Positions 46,219 to 56,500 of a DNA stretch of 64,000 bases are shown here, piece by piece. Made by a program: the position numbers and the translations under genes. Position 1 is the stretch's first letter; each line of letters opens with the position of its first letter. Source of the DNA: Corynebacterium suranareeae (GTDB lineage: Bacteria; Actinomycetota; Actinomycetes; Mycobacteriales; Mycobacteriaceae); assembly GCF_002355155.1 (NCBI RefSeq), contig NZ_AP017369.1, forward strand, positions 2,108,001 through 2,172,000. The letters run 5' to 3'. The notes under the pieces are model-generated. The model saw only the letters and a program-made list of their open reading frames with translations, was not told where the DNA came from and did not search any database.

Positions 46219-46275
46219 TAGCCAGTACTTTGTTTGACGGTTTGCTCCGTTTAGCCAAGGTGCTGGCTATTTTTT
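46219..46275 (+). terminator. Terminator behind the PAC2 gene
   Basis: TAGCCAG...CTGGCTA, followed by TTTTTTA. The T-run ends about 50 bp before the helicase start. Confidence 0.7.
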
Positions 46276-46323
46276 ATACCTTCCTACCCCCGGTGTCCCA
46301 GGCGTTAGCTAGTGTGGTTGATT

Positions 46324-48864
46324 GTGAACCTTTCTGAGATGCTTCCTGATCTTTCCGATGTCCCCGAGAGCTTGATGGATGAGTCCATTTTTGACAGCTT
46401 TTTAAGTTGGACCCGCGAGCGTGGGATCTCTTTGTATCCTGCTCAGGAAGAGGCGGCGTTAGGGATTTTGGCGGGTGACAATGTCATTTTGGCCACCCCT
46501 ACTGGGTCGGGTAAATCCATGGTTGCCATTGCTGCACACTTTATCGCCATGGCCCGAAACCAACGTAGTTTTTATACTGCTCCTATTAAGGCGTTGGTAA
46601 GTGAGAAGTTCTTTGCTCTATGTGAGATTTTTGGTGCAGAAAACGTCGGCATGATGACAGGTGATGCAACAGTCAACGGCAAAGCACCAATTATTTGTGC
46701 CACTGCTGAAATCGTTGCCAATATTGCTTTGCGTGATGGTTCAGCCGCCGCTATTGATCAAGTGGTCATGGATGAGTTTCACTACTATTCAGAACCGGAC
46801 CGCGGTTGGGCCTGGCAAGTCCCACTCTTAGAACTGTCCGGGGCACAGTTTTTGCTCATGTCTGCAACGCTTGGTGATACTGAGTGGCTGGAAAAAGACC
46901 TTCAGCAGCGCACTGGTCGCACCGCCAATTTTGTGGGTGGTACTGAACGTCCAGTCCCGTTGGAGTTTTCCTATGTTTATACCCCAGTTCATGAAACTAT
47001 CGAGGAGCTGCTGAAAGATTCTAAAGCTCCCGTCTATGTTGTTCACTTCACCCAACGTGATGCCATTGAACGGGCTCAAGCTCTGACATCGTTGACTGTG
47101 GTGAATAAGGAAGAAAAAGAACGGATCGCAGCGGAGATCGGGGATTTCCGATTTAGCACCACGTTTGGAAAAACACTGTCCAAGCTTTTGCGTCGAGGCA
47201 TTGGTGTGCACCATGCTGGCATGCTGCCGAAGTACCGTCGATTGGTGGAAAAGCTTTCACAAACTGGCCTGCTGAAAGTTATTTGTGGCACAGATACCCT
47301 GGGAGTGGGAATTAACGTGCCCATTCGTACAGTCCTTTTAACTGGTTTGGTGAAATTCGATGGGTCCAGAGAACGTGTATTAAAATCGCGGGAATTCCAT
47401 CAGATTGCGGGTCGTGCCGGACGTGCTGGCTATGACACCATCGGCACCGTAGTTATTCAGGCGCCTGAGCACGAAATTGAAAACCACCGATTGCGCGAAA
47501 AAGCAGGACAAGATCCAAAGAAACTGAAGAAGCTGCGGCTCAAAGCAACTCGTCCGGGCGAAGTAACATGGACTAAGAAAACCTATGAGCGCCTAACTAC
47601 GGCGGAACCAGAACAGCTCACCAGCTATTTCAAAGTCACTAACTCTATGCTTCTCAATGTCATTGCGCGTCCAGGTGATGGCTATCAGCACATGAAGCAT
47701 CTGTTGCGCACCAACCATGACACCCGCACCAAGCAAAATAAGGATATTCTTACCGCGGTTGAATTGCTGAAGGGGCTTATCAACGCAGGCATCGTGGAAA
47801 AAGTTGTTGATGGGCCCGATGAAACAGGTCGCATCTATGCGTTGACTGAAGACTTGCAGCGCGACTTTGCCCTCAACCAACCTCTTGCACCTTTTGCCTT
47901 GGCAGCTCTTACATTGTTGGACAAGGAATCAGACACATATACCCTCGATGTGATCAGTGTGTTTGAAGCGATCTTGGAAGATCCTCGTCAGATTTTGTTG
48001 GCGCAGCAAAAAGCACGGCGTGGCGAAGAAATTGAGGCGCTAAAAGCAGAAGGCGTCGATTACAACGAACGCATGGCCATTATTGAAGATGTCACCTGGC
48101 CTAAACCTTTAGAAGAAGAGCTGGAAAGTGCCTTTGAAACTTTCCGTGAAGGCCACCCGTGGGCAAAAGAATTTGATATTAAGCCCAAATCGGTGGTCCG
48201 TGACATGATCGAACACGGCATGACCTTTTCTGATCTTGTAGCTACTTACGGTGTTGCCCGTTCTGAGGGAGTTGCCTTGCGCTATCTCACCGATGCCTGG
48301 CGTACCTTGCAGCATTCATTGCCCTCTGAAGCCAGTACTGAAGAGCTCGACGATGTGGTGGTGTGGCTTGGTGAGTTGATCAAACAAGTCGACTCTTCCT
48401 TGGTTGATGAATGGGCTCAAATGGCAGATCCAGACGCACCGATTAGTAAAGAAGCTTTGGAACGGGAACTCGCCTTTGGTGTGGAAGATCCTACTGCCCT
48501 GACAGCTAATCGCAGAGCGTTTACCATCATGGTGCGCAATGCCATGTTCCGACTAGTTGAGCTTTTTGCTTATGAAAAAGAAGAACAGCTTGCCCAGATG
48601 ACGGACTATCTGGAAGATGTTCCTGATTTTGGGGCTGCAATGGATGATTACTTTGATGAATATGCTGATCTTGATACCGGTCCAGCGGCACGAGGACCTG
48701 AGTATTTCAAAGTTGAGCACACTGGTCGTTTGTGGCAGGTACGCCAAGTGATCAAGGATCCCGAGGGAGATAATTCCTTTGCTTTTGATGCAACGATTGA
48801 TCTCGATGCCTCAGACGATGCAGGTGAAGTGCGTTTTGCAACACTATCGATTGATCACAACTAG
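46324..48864 (+). CDS. Ski2-like DEVH/DEFH-box RNA helicase (HelY-type)
   Basis: About 846 residues from GTG 46324; GTG 46312 and ATG 46339 are alternatives. Walker A ATPTGSGKSMVAIAAHFIAM, motif II VMDEFHYYSEPDRGWAWQVP, motif III LLMSATLGDTEWL, and motif VI QIAGRAGRAGYDTIG. The long helical C-terminal half resembles Mtr4/Ski2-type helicases such as mycobacterial HelY. A TAGTGT box (46309-46314) close to the GTG suggests a short or leaderless transcript. Probably unwinds structured RNA. The gene is followed by oxyR in the same direction. Confidence 0.87.
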   Translation: MNLSEMLPDLSDVPESLMDESIFDSFLSWTRERGISLYPAQEEAALGILAGDNVILATPTGSGKSMVAIAAHFIAMARNQRSFYTAPIKALVSEKFFALCEIFGAENVGMMTGDATVNGKAPIICATAEIVANIALRDGSAAAIDQVVMDEFHYYSEPDRGWAWQVPLLELSGAQFLLMSATLGDTEWLEKDLQQRTGRTANFVGGTERPVPLEFSYVYTPVHETIEELLKDSKAPVYVVHFTQRDAIERAQALTSLTVVNKEEKERIAAEIGDFRFSTTFGKTLSKLLRRGIGVHHAGMLPKYRRLVEKLSQTGLLKVICGTDTLGVGINVPIRTVLLTGLVKFDGSRERVLKSREFHQIAGRAGRAGYDTIGTVVIQAPEHEIENHRLREKAGQDPKKLKKLRLKATRPGEVTWTKKTYERLTTAEPEQLTSYFKVTNSMLLNVIARPGDGYQHMKHLLRTNHDTRTKQNKDILTAVELLKGLINAGIVEKVVDGPDETGRIYALTEDLQRDFALNQPLAPFALAALTLLDKESDTYTLDVISVFEAILEDPRQILLAQQKARRGEEIEALKAEGVDYNERMAIIEDVTWPKPLEEELESAFETFREGHPWAKEFDIKPKSVVRDMIEHGMTFSDLVATYGVARSEGVALRYLTDAWRTLQHSLPSEASTEELDDVVVWLGELIKQVDSSLVDEWAQMADPDAPISKEALERELAFGVEDPTALTANRRAFTIMVRNAMFRLVELFAYEKEEQLAQMTDYLEDVPDFGAAMDDYFDEYADLDTGPAARGPEYFKVEHTGRLWQVRQVIKDPEGDNSFAFDATIDLDASDDAGEVRFATLSIDHN

Positions 48865-48995
48865 GAGGTGGCGTCGATAAGCGAAGCACGCTGGATGCCT
48901 GATTTGAGCGGTTTTACCTATGGCGCTTGTGCGCCATCCACCTATCCCAGCGCTTTCATTATCACTTTCTTGAATGCACCGTTATAGTTATAGGC

Positions 48996-49976
48996 ATGAG
49001 CAATAAAGAGTACCGGCCCACACTCGCCCAGCTTCGCACCTTTGTCACCATCGCAGAATGCAAGCACTTTGGTACTGCTGCCACCAAGTTGTCCATCTCT
49101 CAGCCCTCATTATCTCAGGCGCTCGTCGCGCTCGAGACAGGCCTGGGAGTTCAGCTCATTGAACGCTCGACGCGCAAAGTGATTGTTACACCGGCCGGGG
49201 AAAAACTCCTCCCCTTCGCTAAATCCACTCTGGACGCTGCGGAATCTTTCCTGTCCCACGCTCGCGGTGCTAATGGTTCCCTCACCGGACCGTTGACGGT
49301 TGGAATTATTCCTACGGCTGCGCCCTATATCCTTCCTTCAATGCTGTCTATCGTGGACAATGAATACCCCGACCTTGAGCCACACATTGTTGAAGATCAA
49401 ACCAAACACCTTCTCGGTTTGTTGCGTGATGGCGCGATTGATGTAGCAATGATGGCGCTGCCTTCTGAAGCTCCAGGCATGAAGGAAATACCACTTTATG
49501 ATGAGGACTTCATCGTAGTGACCTCCAGCGATCACCCATTTGCTGGACGTCAAGATTTAGAATTGGCAGCGCTCGAAGAGTTGGACCTGCTCCTTCTTGA
49601 TGATGGCCACTGCTTGCATGACCAAATTGTTGATCTATGTCGCCGGGCTGATATCAACCCGATTAGTTCAGCAACCGCAGTTACACGTGCATCAAGCCTG
49701 ACAACTGTCATGCAGCTTGTTGTCGCCGGCCTTGGTTCCACACTGGTTCCAGTGAGTGCAATCCCGTGGGAATGCACGCGCCCCGGGCTTGCCACCGCTA
49801 ACTTCAATTCCGATGTCACAGCTAACCGACGCATGGGTCTTGTCTACCGAACCTCATCATCGCGTGCTGAGGAGTTCGAACAGTTTGCCCTAATCTTGCA
49901 GCGTGCTTTCCAAGATGCCCTTGCCCATGCGGTCTCAACGGGAATCACCTTGAAACAAACGTCAGTTGTTGCATAA
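48996..49976 (+). CDS. oxyR: Peroxide-sensing LysR regulator OxyR
   Basis: 326 residues. N-terminal HTH PTLAQLRTFVTIAECKHFGT then AATKLSISQPSLSQALVALE. In the regulatory domain the two redox cysteines lie at C206 and C215 (DDGHCLHDQIVDLC), spaced as in E. coli OxyR C199/C208. ATG 48996 is chosen for the family start MxxxEYRPTLAQLRTF. It senses hydrogen peroxide and in C. glutamicum represses catalase and dps until oxidised. The gene lies 131 bp downstream of the helicase gene. Confidence 0.95.
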   Translation: MSNKEYRPTLAQLRTFVTIAECKHFGTAATKLSISQPSLSQALVALETGLGVQLIERSTRKVIVTPAGEKLLPFAKSTLDAAESFLSHARGANGSLTGPLTVGIIPTAAPYILPSMLSIVDNEYPDLEPHIVEDQTKHLLGLLRDGAIDVAMMALPSEAPGMKEIPLYDEDFIVVTSSDHPFAGRQDLELAALEELDLLLLDDGHCLHDQIVDLCRRADINPISSATAVTRASSLTTVMQLVVAGLGSTLVPVSAIPWECTRPGLATANFNSDVTANRRMGLVYRTSSSRAEEFEQFALILQRAFQDALAHAVSTGITLKQTSVVA

Positions 49977-49999
49977 CAAAACCACTGTGTAGGTTATAC

Positions 50000-50046
50000 A
50001 AAAGCCCTGGTGCTCCACTTGTTTACATGGAGAACCAGGGCTTTTT
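50000..50046. terminator. Bidirectional terminator between oxyR and the convergent membrane gene
   Basis: AAAAGCCCTGGT and ACCAGGGCTTTTT with an inner CTCCA/TGGAG stem. A-tract and T-tract flank both sides. Confidence 0.9.
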
Positions 50047-50059
50047 AAATTTTTGAGCT

Positions 50060-51139
50060 TTAGGCCTGTTCGACCGGAATATTTCCACCACTCATTTGGC
50101 GGTAGATATGGACGGTGGCAAGCATAAGTGCAGGTACCAAAATAACCAGCGCAAGACCTAAGGTGATCACACCGATTATGGCAGTGACAATCCCGCTGAC
50201 AAAGGAGTACAGCAACAACATGGGATAGTTACGAAGTGCATCTTTAAACCCAGTGCGAGCTGCGCTTCCAGCAGTGTGATGACCATCAGCCGTGTAGTAA
50301 ATCCAGTAGGAATACAATGGGTTGATCAAAAACAGCAGGAAGAACAGAATAAAGAACATTCCCAATGCGCCATTGTTTACCTCAACTGCACTAACAGTTT
50401 CATCAACAACAACCATTTCTCCAGTAAGCATGGTGACGGCAATACCAACGATTCCTCCGATAACGCCGAGGACAATCATCAAAATTACGGTCTGGCCCAC
50501 ATTGATCGGCCGGAAGAAGTCTGCATACCGAACCTTGTTGCCATCGACTGTTAAAAGTGCGCCACGCATAACGCAAATACTGATAGCAAATCCAACGACG
50601 GCAGAAATCACATTGATGATAATCTCACCTGTCGAGATGCCAGACGTTGCCGACGCAGCGGTAGGATCCAGACTATATGCCAAATACCCTCCGATACCAC
50701 TGAGAATAACTACGGCTAGACCAAGCACTACCGTACCCAGAATCCACACCACAGGATTGGCAAATGTTGCCTTAAATCCAAAGCGAATTGCACGCATCAG
50801 ATCGACTTTGCCACTGCCGGGTTCTAGTAAACCCCCACCTTGTTGTTGCGAAGCACCATAGCCCTGGTAGGAGTTTTGGTATGGATAGGGCTCACCATAG
50901 CCCTGCCCAGAACCTTGCCCTGAGTTATAACCATTGTTGTATCCCTGGAAACCTCCCGGCGCGTCTTCTGGATGTGACGTCGGCCCATATGGTGTTGGGG
51001 CGTCGTCCCCAGAGGGGTTATTCCCAGAATGCTTATCCCCAGAAGAGTTATTCCAGTTTTCCCAGGATTTATCCCAAGACTGCTCGTTGGAGTTGTCTTC
51101 GCCGTCATTATTGGCGTTCGTGTGGTCGTCGCGGCTCAT
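50060..51139 (-). CDS. Membrane protein with Gly/Asn/Tyr-rich N-terminal region
   Basis: About 359 residues from ATG 51139 (GGGAGGG 10 bp upstream; the longer frame to 51190 lacks a site). Residues 1-120 are low complexity, first acidic/Asn-rich (DDHTNANNDGEDNSNEQSWD), then Gly/Tyr/Gln-rich (FQGYNNGYNSGQGSGQGYGE). About five to six hydrophobic helices follow, similar to YciC/DUF-type glycerophosphoryl-diester-associated membrane proteins of actinobacteria. The N-terminal region could be intrinsically disordered. Function unknown. Confidence 0.75.
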   Translation of the reverse strand: MSRDDHTNANNDGEDNSNEQSWDKSWENWNNSSGDKHSGNNPSGDDAPTPYGPTSHPEDAPGGFQGYNNGYNSGQGSGQGYGEPYPYQNSYQGYGASQQQGGGLLEPGSGKVDLMRAIRFGFKATFANPVVWILGTVVLGLAVVILSGIGGYLAYSLDPTAASATSGISTGEIIINVISAVVGFAISICVMRGALLTVDGNKVRYADFFRPINVGQTVILMIVLGVIGGIVGIAVTMLTGEMVVVDETVSAVEVNNGALGMFFILFFLLFLINPLYSYWIYYTADGHHTAGSAARTGFKDALRNYPMLLLYSFVSGIVTAIIGVITLGLALVILVPALMLATVHIYRQMSGGNIPVEQA

Positions 51140-51264
51140 TGTTGTTTCGTCGCCCTCCCTATTGTGTACGTTTCGTCCTTGGTTTCGCACTCCACCCTAC
51201 CTGGGTACCGAAGGGTGTATTTACTTGGACTTTAAACAAAGACAAGTAGAATTGATTTTTAGTC

Positions 51265-54200
51265 ATGACTACTTCTGAAACCGCCCCATCAAAGGCTTCC
51301 CTGTATGAACTTTTAGAGGGTGTCTCCCTCTCAAATGAGCGCGCCTTCCGGCGCAGATTGTCCAAGGCTCGCTCGCCCAAAGCGCTCAGCGCCATTAAGG
51401 CTGATATTGATAAGGCGCGCCTGCTTATCGACGAAAAGACCCAGTTAATTCCGCCTATCACCTACCCAGAAAACCTCCCCGTGAGTTCGCGCCGGGATGA
51501 TATCGCTGAAGCTATCCGTGATAACCAAGTAGTTATTATTGCTGGTGAAACTGGTTCTGGTAAAACTACGCAGATCCCAAAGATCTGTTTGGAACTTGGC
51601 CGTGGCCGACGTGGGCTGATTGGCCACACGCAGCCTCGTCGATTAGCAGCTCGTACCGTCGCTGAGCGCATTGCTGATGAGTTGGGGCAAGACATCGGTG
51701 AATCAGTTGGTTATGCCATTCGTTTTGATGATCGCGTATCGCCACGCACGTCGGTTAAGTTAATGACCGATGGCATTTTGCTCGCAGAGATGCAGCGCGA
51801 TCGGTTCCTCAATGCTTATGACACCATCATCATTGATGAGGCTCACGAACGATCACTCAACATTGACTTCATTTTGGGATATTTGCGTCAATTGTTACCC
51901 AAGCGTCCTGATCTTAAAGTCATCATCACTTCAGCAACCATCGATCCTGAACGTTTCGCCGAGCATTTTGCTGATGCTTCTGGACAACCAGCGCCCATCA
52001 TCGAGGTTTCGGGACGAACATTTCCCGTGGAGATTCGCTATCGCCCGCTAGAGGTTTTAGATGGCGACAAAATCATCGACACCGATCCACTCGATGGTTT
52101 GTGCTCAGCTTTGGAAGAGCTCATGGCCGAAGGTGACGGCGATATCCTATGTTTCTTCGCCGGTGAACGCGATATCCGTGACGCGATGGAAGCGATTGAA
52201 GCCCGCCGATGGAAAGGTGTGGAGGTCACTCCCCTGTTTGGCAGGCTTTCCAACCAGGAACAGCACCGAGTATTCAGCCCACATTCTGGTCGTCGCATTG
52301 TATTGTCCACAAATATTGCAGAAACATCCCTGACGGTTCCTGGCATCCACTATGTGGTGGATACTGGTACAGCACGTATCTCCCGGTATTCGGTACGCAC
52401 CAAGGTTCAGCGTTTGCCCATCGAGGCAATCTCTCAAGCCAGCGCCAACCAGCGCTCTGGTAGGTGTGGACGTGTCGCCGACGGTATTGCAATCCGCCTT
52501 TATTCAGAAGACGATTTCAACTCACGTCCCGAGTTCACCGATCCCGAAATTCTTCGCACCAACCTAGCCAGCGTGATTTTGCGCATGGCATCGTTGCGCT
52601 TAGGCGATATCAATGACTTCCCCTTCGTCCAAGCACCCGAACAGCGCTCCATTAGAGATGGCATCTTGTTGCTCCATGAACTGGGAGCATTAACAGATGG
52701 AGCTCAAGCTGATGGCTCACCACAGCTGACCCAGATTGGCAAGGATCTAGCAAATATTCCTGTGGATCCACGCATGGCCCGCATGCTTGTTGAGGCCAAC
52801 ACCCTAGGATGTCTGCATTCAGTCATGGTGATTGTGGCAGCTTTAACAATCCAAGATGTTCGCGAACGTCCTTTAGAGTTCCAGGCTCAAGCTGACCAAG
52901 CACACGCCAGGTTTAAAGATCCGAATTCTGATTTCTTAAGTTTCCTCAAGCTTTGGGAATACATCGCAGATCAACGTGATCAAAGCAGCGGTAATGCATT
53001 CCGCAAACAGATGAAGAAGGAATTTCTCCACTACATGCGCATCCGCGAGTGGTGGGATTTGGTTCGGCAGTTAGAACAAATCGGGCAACAGCTGGGTTGG
53101 GCTAAAAAAGAACAAGTTGCAGGCACCGCGAGCCCCGATATTATCCACCAATCACTCCTTACCGGTTTGCTCTCCCAAATCGGTTCACGTGATGGTGAAA
53201 GTAAGGAGTTTTCTGGCGCCCGCGGCACCAAGTTCCTTATTTTCCCAGGTTCCGCCCTAACTAAGAAGCCACCACAGTTCGTTATGGCTGGTCAATTAGT
53301 TGAAACGTCCCAGTTGTGGGCCAGGGATGTTGCCAAGATTGAGCCAGAGTGGGTAGAAAAAGTCGCGGGTGCTTTACTGAAGCACCAATATTCTGAACCA
53401 TACTGGTCGGCCAAGCGCGGTGCTGGAATGGTGCACCGCAAATCAACCCTGTACGGCGTAACAATCGTTGCTGACAAGGTGGTTCCTTATCACACGGTTG
53501 ATCCGGTAGCTGCTCGTGACATGTTTATTCGCCATGCCCTTATTGAAGGTGACTGGTCCACGCACCACCGGTTTTACCATGACAATGTGGCAAAGCTTGA
53601 AGCTATTGGTGAGCTTGAAGCCAAAGCACGTCGACGCGGCATCGTTGTTGATGAAGACACCTTGTTTGACTTCTACGACGCCAAACTTCCAGCTAATGCC
53701 ACCACCTCCCGCAACTTTGATTCCTGGTGGAAGAAAACCTCCCACAATACCCCAGACTTACTGGATTTCGATCCAGAGAATCTGGTCAATAAGGACGCAG
53801 ATGCGGTCAGTGAGGAAGCCTTCCCGGATAAATGGATCAAGGGAAGCTTAGTTTTTGATCTCAGTTACCATTTCGAGCCTGGTCACCCAGAAGATGGCGT
53901 AACAGTTCTTGTTCCGATTCCGGTGCTCGGCGGTCTAGACACGGAAGGGTTCGACTGGCTAGTTCCAGGGCTCAGGCTTGATCTAGTGACAGAGCTTATT
54001 CGCTCAATGCCTAAAGCTTTGCGACGCACCGTCGTTCCCGCCCCAGATTTCGCCGAGCGCGCCCTACCGTTGCTTCGCCCATATATGACACCACTAACCA
54101 CCCAACTTGCTGATGCTCTGCATTCTTTAGGTGGCCAAGGGATCAACGCTTCAGATTTTCATCCGGAAAAACTTCCTGATCACCTTCGTATTTCTTATGC

Positions 54201-55173
54201 TGCTATTGATCGTCGCGGAAAAATCATCGATAGGGATCGTGATCTAGAGGCTCTTAAAAAGCGTCGGGCTAATCAAATTCGATCCTCAGTATCCAGTGTG
54301 GCTAAGGCATCTGAACAGGACGAAGCAGCTCAATGGACCCCGGATTCATTAGGAACCATTGCTGAAGAAATCGAAACCACAGTTGATGGGCAGTCTGTCA
54401 CTGCATTCCCCGCACTAGTTGTCTCCCCCACTGGTGTGTCGGTGAAAGTGATGCCTACCAAGGCCGCGGCGGATGCCTCAATGATCACCGCCACGTTGAC
54501 GCTGTTAATGCGTGAAATTGAGGTTTCCACCAAACAAATGGTCAAGGGGTTGCCACTCCAGCAGCGTGTTGCGGTAGATAACTACCCTCATGGCGGTGCA
54601 GATGGTTTAGTTTCCGATGCGCGTGTCGCAGCCATCCGGGATTTAATGTTTGCCCACGGTGGTGCTGTTCGATCTCCTGAAGAGTTCGAGGTCCTTTTAT
54701 CTAAGGTTAAACCGGAGACTGCCGGTGTTGTGCGACGCACTGTGGTTACTCTTGCCCCAGCACTCGTCCAATATGCCCAGGTAGTTTCAGAACTGGAAAC
54801 GTGGTCTGGGCCAGCAATCGACGATATGACTGCCCAGTTAGATTTCCTTCTTCCGGAACGAGCAATCAGCATTCACGGTATTAGTCGGTTGCAGCACTTG
54901 CCACGCTACCTTCATGCCCTCTTGATCCGTTTGGAAGAAATGAATCAAAACCCTGATCGGGACGCCGACCGCCAAGATGAAGTGAATTTCGTTGAGGAGC
55001 AACTAGAAAAGCAGCTTAAGAAGCTTCCCGCTCAGCGGGCACACACGAAGGAAGCAAAAGATGTTGCCTGGCAAATCCAAGAGTTGAGGGTGAGCCTGTT
55101 TGCACAGCGTCTGGGAACTCCCCGGCCTGTGTCACCACAAAGGATCCAAAAAGCGATTGCAAAGCTTCGGTAA
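51265..55173 (+). CDS. hrpA: ATP-dependent RNA helicase HrpA
   Basis: 1302 residues, close to E. coli HrpA. Walker A IIAGETGSGKTTQIPKICLE, motif II TIIIDEAHERSLNIDFILGY, SAT in VIITSATIDPERFAEHFAD, motif VI QRSGRCGRVADGIAIRLY, then HA2 and OB-fold domains and a long C-terminal DUF3418 region (FPALVVSPTGVSVKVMPT). HrpA-type helicases resolve structured RNA and stalled ribosomes. No frameshift. It is the longest gene in the window. Confidence 0.95.
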   Translation: MTTSETAPSKASLYELLEGVSLSNERAFRRRLSKARSPKALSAIKADIDKARLLIDEKTQLIPPITYPENLPVSSRRDDIAEAIRDNQVVIIAGETGSGKTTQIPKICLELGRGRRGLIGHTQPRRLAARTVAERIADELGQDIGESVGYAIRFDDRVSPRTSVKLMTDGILLAEMQRDRFLNAYDTIIIDEAHERSLNIDFILGYLRQLLPKRPDLKVIITSATIDPERFAEHFADASGQPAPIIEVSGRTFPVEIRYRPLEVLDGDKIIDTDPLDGLCSALEELMAEGDGDILCFFAGERDIRDAMEAIEARRWKGVEVTPLFGRLSNQEQHRVFSPHSGRRIVLSTNIAETSLTVPGIHYVVDTGTARISRYSVRTKVQRLPIEAISQASANQRSGRCGRVADGIAIRLYSEDDFNSRPEFTDPEILRTNLASVILRMASLRLGDINDFPFVQAPEQRSIRDGILLLHELGALTDGAQADGSPQLTQIGKDLANIPVDPRMARMLVEANTLGCLHSVMVIVAALTIQDVRERPLEFQAQADQAHARFKDPNSDFLSFLKLWEYIADQRDQSSGNAFRKQMKKEFLHYMRIREWWDLVRQLEQIGQQLGWAKKEQVAGTASPDIIHQSLLTGLLSQIGSRDGESKEFSGARGTKFLIFPGSALTKKPPQFVMAGQLVETSQLWARDVAKIEPEWVEKVAGALLKHQYSEPYWSAKRGAGMVHRKSTLYGVTIVADKVVPYHTVDPVAARDMFIRHALIEGDWSTHHRFYHDNVAKLEAIGELEAKARRRGIVVDEDTLFDFYDAKLPANATTSRNFDSWWKKTSHNTPDLLDFDPENLVNKDADAVSEEAFPDKWIKGSLVFDLSYHFEPGHPEDGVTVLVPIPVLGGLDTEGFDWLVPGLRLDLVTELIRSMPKALRRTVVPAPDFAERALPLLRPYMTPLTTQLADALHSLGGQGINASDFHPEKLPDHLRISYAAIDRRGKIIDRDRDLEALKKRRANQIRSSVSSVAKASEQDEAAQWTPDSLGTIAEEIETTVDGQSVTAFPALVVSPTGVSVKVMPTKAAADASMITATLTLLMREIEVSTKQMVKGLPLQQRVAVDNYPHGGADGLVSDARVAAIRDLMFAHGGAVRSPEEFEVLLSKVKPETAGVVRRTVVTLAPALVQYAQVVSELETWSGPAIDDMTAQLDFLLPERAISIHGISRLQHLPRYLHALLIRLEEMNQNPDRDADRQDEVNFVEEQLEKQLKKLPAQRAHTKEAKDVAWQIQELRVSLFAQRLGTPRPVSPQRIQKAIAKLR

Positions 55174-55199
55174 AAATTGACCCCAACGGTGACGGTGAG

Positions 55200-55225
55200 C
55201 TAGCCAAGTTCGGCACCTTGGCTAG
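55200..55225. terminator. Hairpin between hrpA and nrdR
   Basis: CTAGCCAAG pairs with CTTGGCTAG with an 8-nt loop, overlapping the nrdR stop codon. No strong T-run, so weak. Confidence 0.5.
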
Positions 55226-55674
55226 TCTCTCCCTCTGCGACGCATAAGTCGGATCTCTTTTTCGAAATCATCTGCGCTTTCAAATGATTTATATACAGAT
55301 GCGAAGCGAAGATACGCTACTTCATCTAGTTCTCTAAGTGGGTCAAGGATTGCTAGTCCAATATCGTTTGCTCGAACTTGGGAGCTTCCGCTGCTACGTA
55401 CGGCTTCTTCCACTTGTTGCGCAAGCCGCTTAAGGGCATCATCTGATACGTCTCGCCCCTGGCAAGCTCGCCGAACACCAGTGACAACTTTCTCCCTACT
55501 AAAGGGTTCTGTAACGCCATTCCTTTTAACCACCAGGAGCACAGCTTTTTCGATCGTGGTAAACCGCCCTTGGCATTCGCTGCACTCTCGACGTCTACGA
55601 ATCGAGCTTCCAGCATCGATCACACGTGAGTCGATAACTTTGGAATGATCATGTTGGCAAAATGGGCAATACAC
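55222..55674 (-). CDS. nrdR: Ribonucleotide reductase repressor NrdR
   Basis: 150 residues. Zinc ribbon [19 protein letters not shown] ... [19 protein letters not shown] (CPFC and CSEC), then the ATP-cone ([20 protein letters not shown]). It binds ATP/dATP and represses ribonucleotide reductase genes (nrd boxes ACACTATATAGTGT-like). No nrd box was found in this window. It lies next to lexA and divS as in related genomes (Rv2718c, Rv2719c, Rv2720). Confidence 0.96.
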   Translation of the reverse strand: MYCPFCQHDHSKVIDSRVIDAGSSIRRRRECSECQGRFTTIEKAVLLVVKRNGVTEPFSREKVVTGVRRACQGRDVSDDALKRLAQQVEEAVRSSGSSQVRANDIGLAILDPLRELDEVAYLRFASVYKSFESADDFEKEIRLMRRRGRD

Positions 55675-55773
55675 TTATGGCTCCTCATCTTTCACTTCAG
55701 GCATTTCCATTTAATCCTTGAAGTGAACTGGCGGTTAGTCCATTAGTTTATGCCAGCAGCGCGTCGTTTTGGA

Positions 55774-56196
55774 TTATCGGTCCAGGCTGACTCCGACTAC
55801 TTGTGTTTCATAGAAAGTCTGCGTTGCTTCTTCCTCGCCTGACTGGGACAGCACAATCCCTGCAAAAATTACGAGCCCAAATAACCCACCACCTGCCCAT
55901 TGCTTTAGTGATTCTTTAATCGAACGCGCGTGAGGATTATGGTTCTGCGTAGAACCTGTAAAGTGCTCACGTAGATGTTGCTGTGATATTGGATAATTTT
56001 TCCGCCCATGTGGCAGAATTCGAAGACTTTCGGGGCGACAGAACCTATCACTATTCGAACAGTCAATCGTTCGAACATGACGTTTCTTAACTCGCTCTAC
56101 AGACGGCACTTCTTGCATCCAAACCGCAGCAGATGGCACCACAACCCCCTGACGTCGTGCACCCGATTCCAGCCCGTTAGCAGCATAAATAGTCAT
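55774..56196 (-). CDS. divS: SOS cell-division suppressor DivS
   Basis: 140 residues from ATG 56196 (MTIYAANGLESGARRQGVVV); longer upstream starts lie inside the LexA-box region. It has a long polar basic segment, then one hydrophobic helix near the C-terminus (GGGLFGLVIFAGIVLS). There is no LysM domain like that in the mycobacterial counterpart Rv2719c/ChiZ. In C. glutamicum DivS delays division during the SOS response. It is divergent from lexA with several LexA-like boxes between, which supports the assignment. Name from synteny and literature memory. Confidence 0.8.
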   Translation of the reverse strand: MTIYAANGLESGARRQGVVVPSAAVWMQEVPSVERVKKRHVRTIDCSNSDRFCRPESLRILPHGRKNYPISQQHLREHFTGSTQNHNPHARSIKESLKQWAGGGLFGLVIFAGIVLSQSGEEEATQTFYETQVVGVSLDR

Positions 56197-56265
56197 CTCA
56201 ACTCTCCAACCGTATTTTCTTGCCCACATCATAACGCTCGACCAGGACACCTTCGAACACTCATA

Positions 56266-56281
56266 CCGTTCACATGTTCGA
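56266..56281. promoter_or_regulatory. LexA box upstream of divS
   Basis: On the minus strand TCGAACATGTGAACGG, close to the consensus TCGAA(A/C)A-N2-TGTTCGA. It lies 70 bp before divS. Confidence 0.6.
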
Positions 56282-56314
56282 GTGATTTCCCATGTTCGAT
56301 TTATAGCACCCCAT

Positions 56315-56330
56315 TCGAACATTTGTCTAG
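56315..56330. promoter_or_regulatory. LexA box in the divS/lexA intergenic region
   Basis: TCGAACATTTGTCTAG, close to the same consensus, in the promoter region shared by divS and lexA. Confidence 0.65.
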
Positions 56331-56347
56331 AGTTGGGTGAAAATCGT

Positions 56348-56363
56348 CGAACACTCGTACCAT
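56348..56363. promoter_or_regulatory. LexA box upstream of lexA
   Basis: TCGAACACTCGTACCA, a weaker match that keeps the TCGAACA half. Additional TTCGAAC words lie in divS coding DNA at 56054 and 56080. Confidence 0.45.
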
Positions 56364-56500
56364 TTCCGCAGGAAAACATGTATGGTTAGAAATTAGAGAA
56401 ACTGACAAAGGTTCGAATAGCTCAGCTTCATCGCAATGCGGTGAACGTAGCCGAAGTTTTAGGCGTCACCCCAGGTGTGCAAAAGAAAGGGAAAAGGGAG

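Noticed and set aside
56008..56340. A plus-strand gene between divS and lexA
   Set aside because: It overlaps the divS coding strand and the LexA boxes, and its translation is not protein-like.
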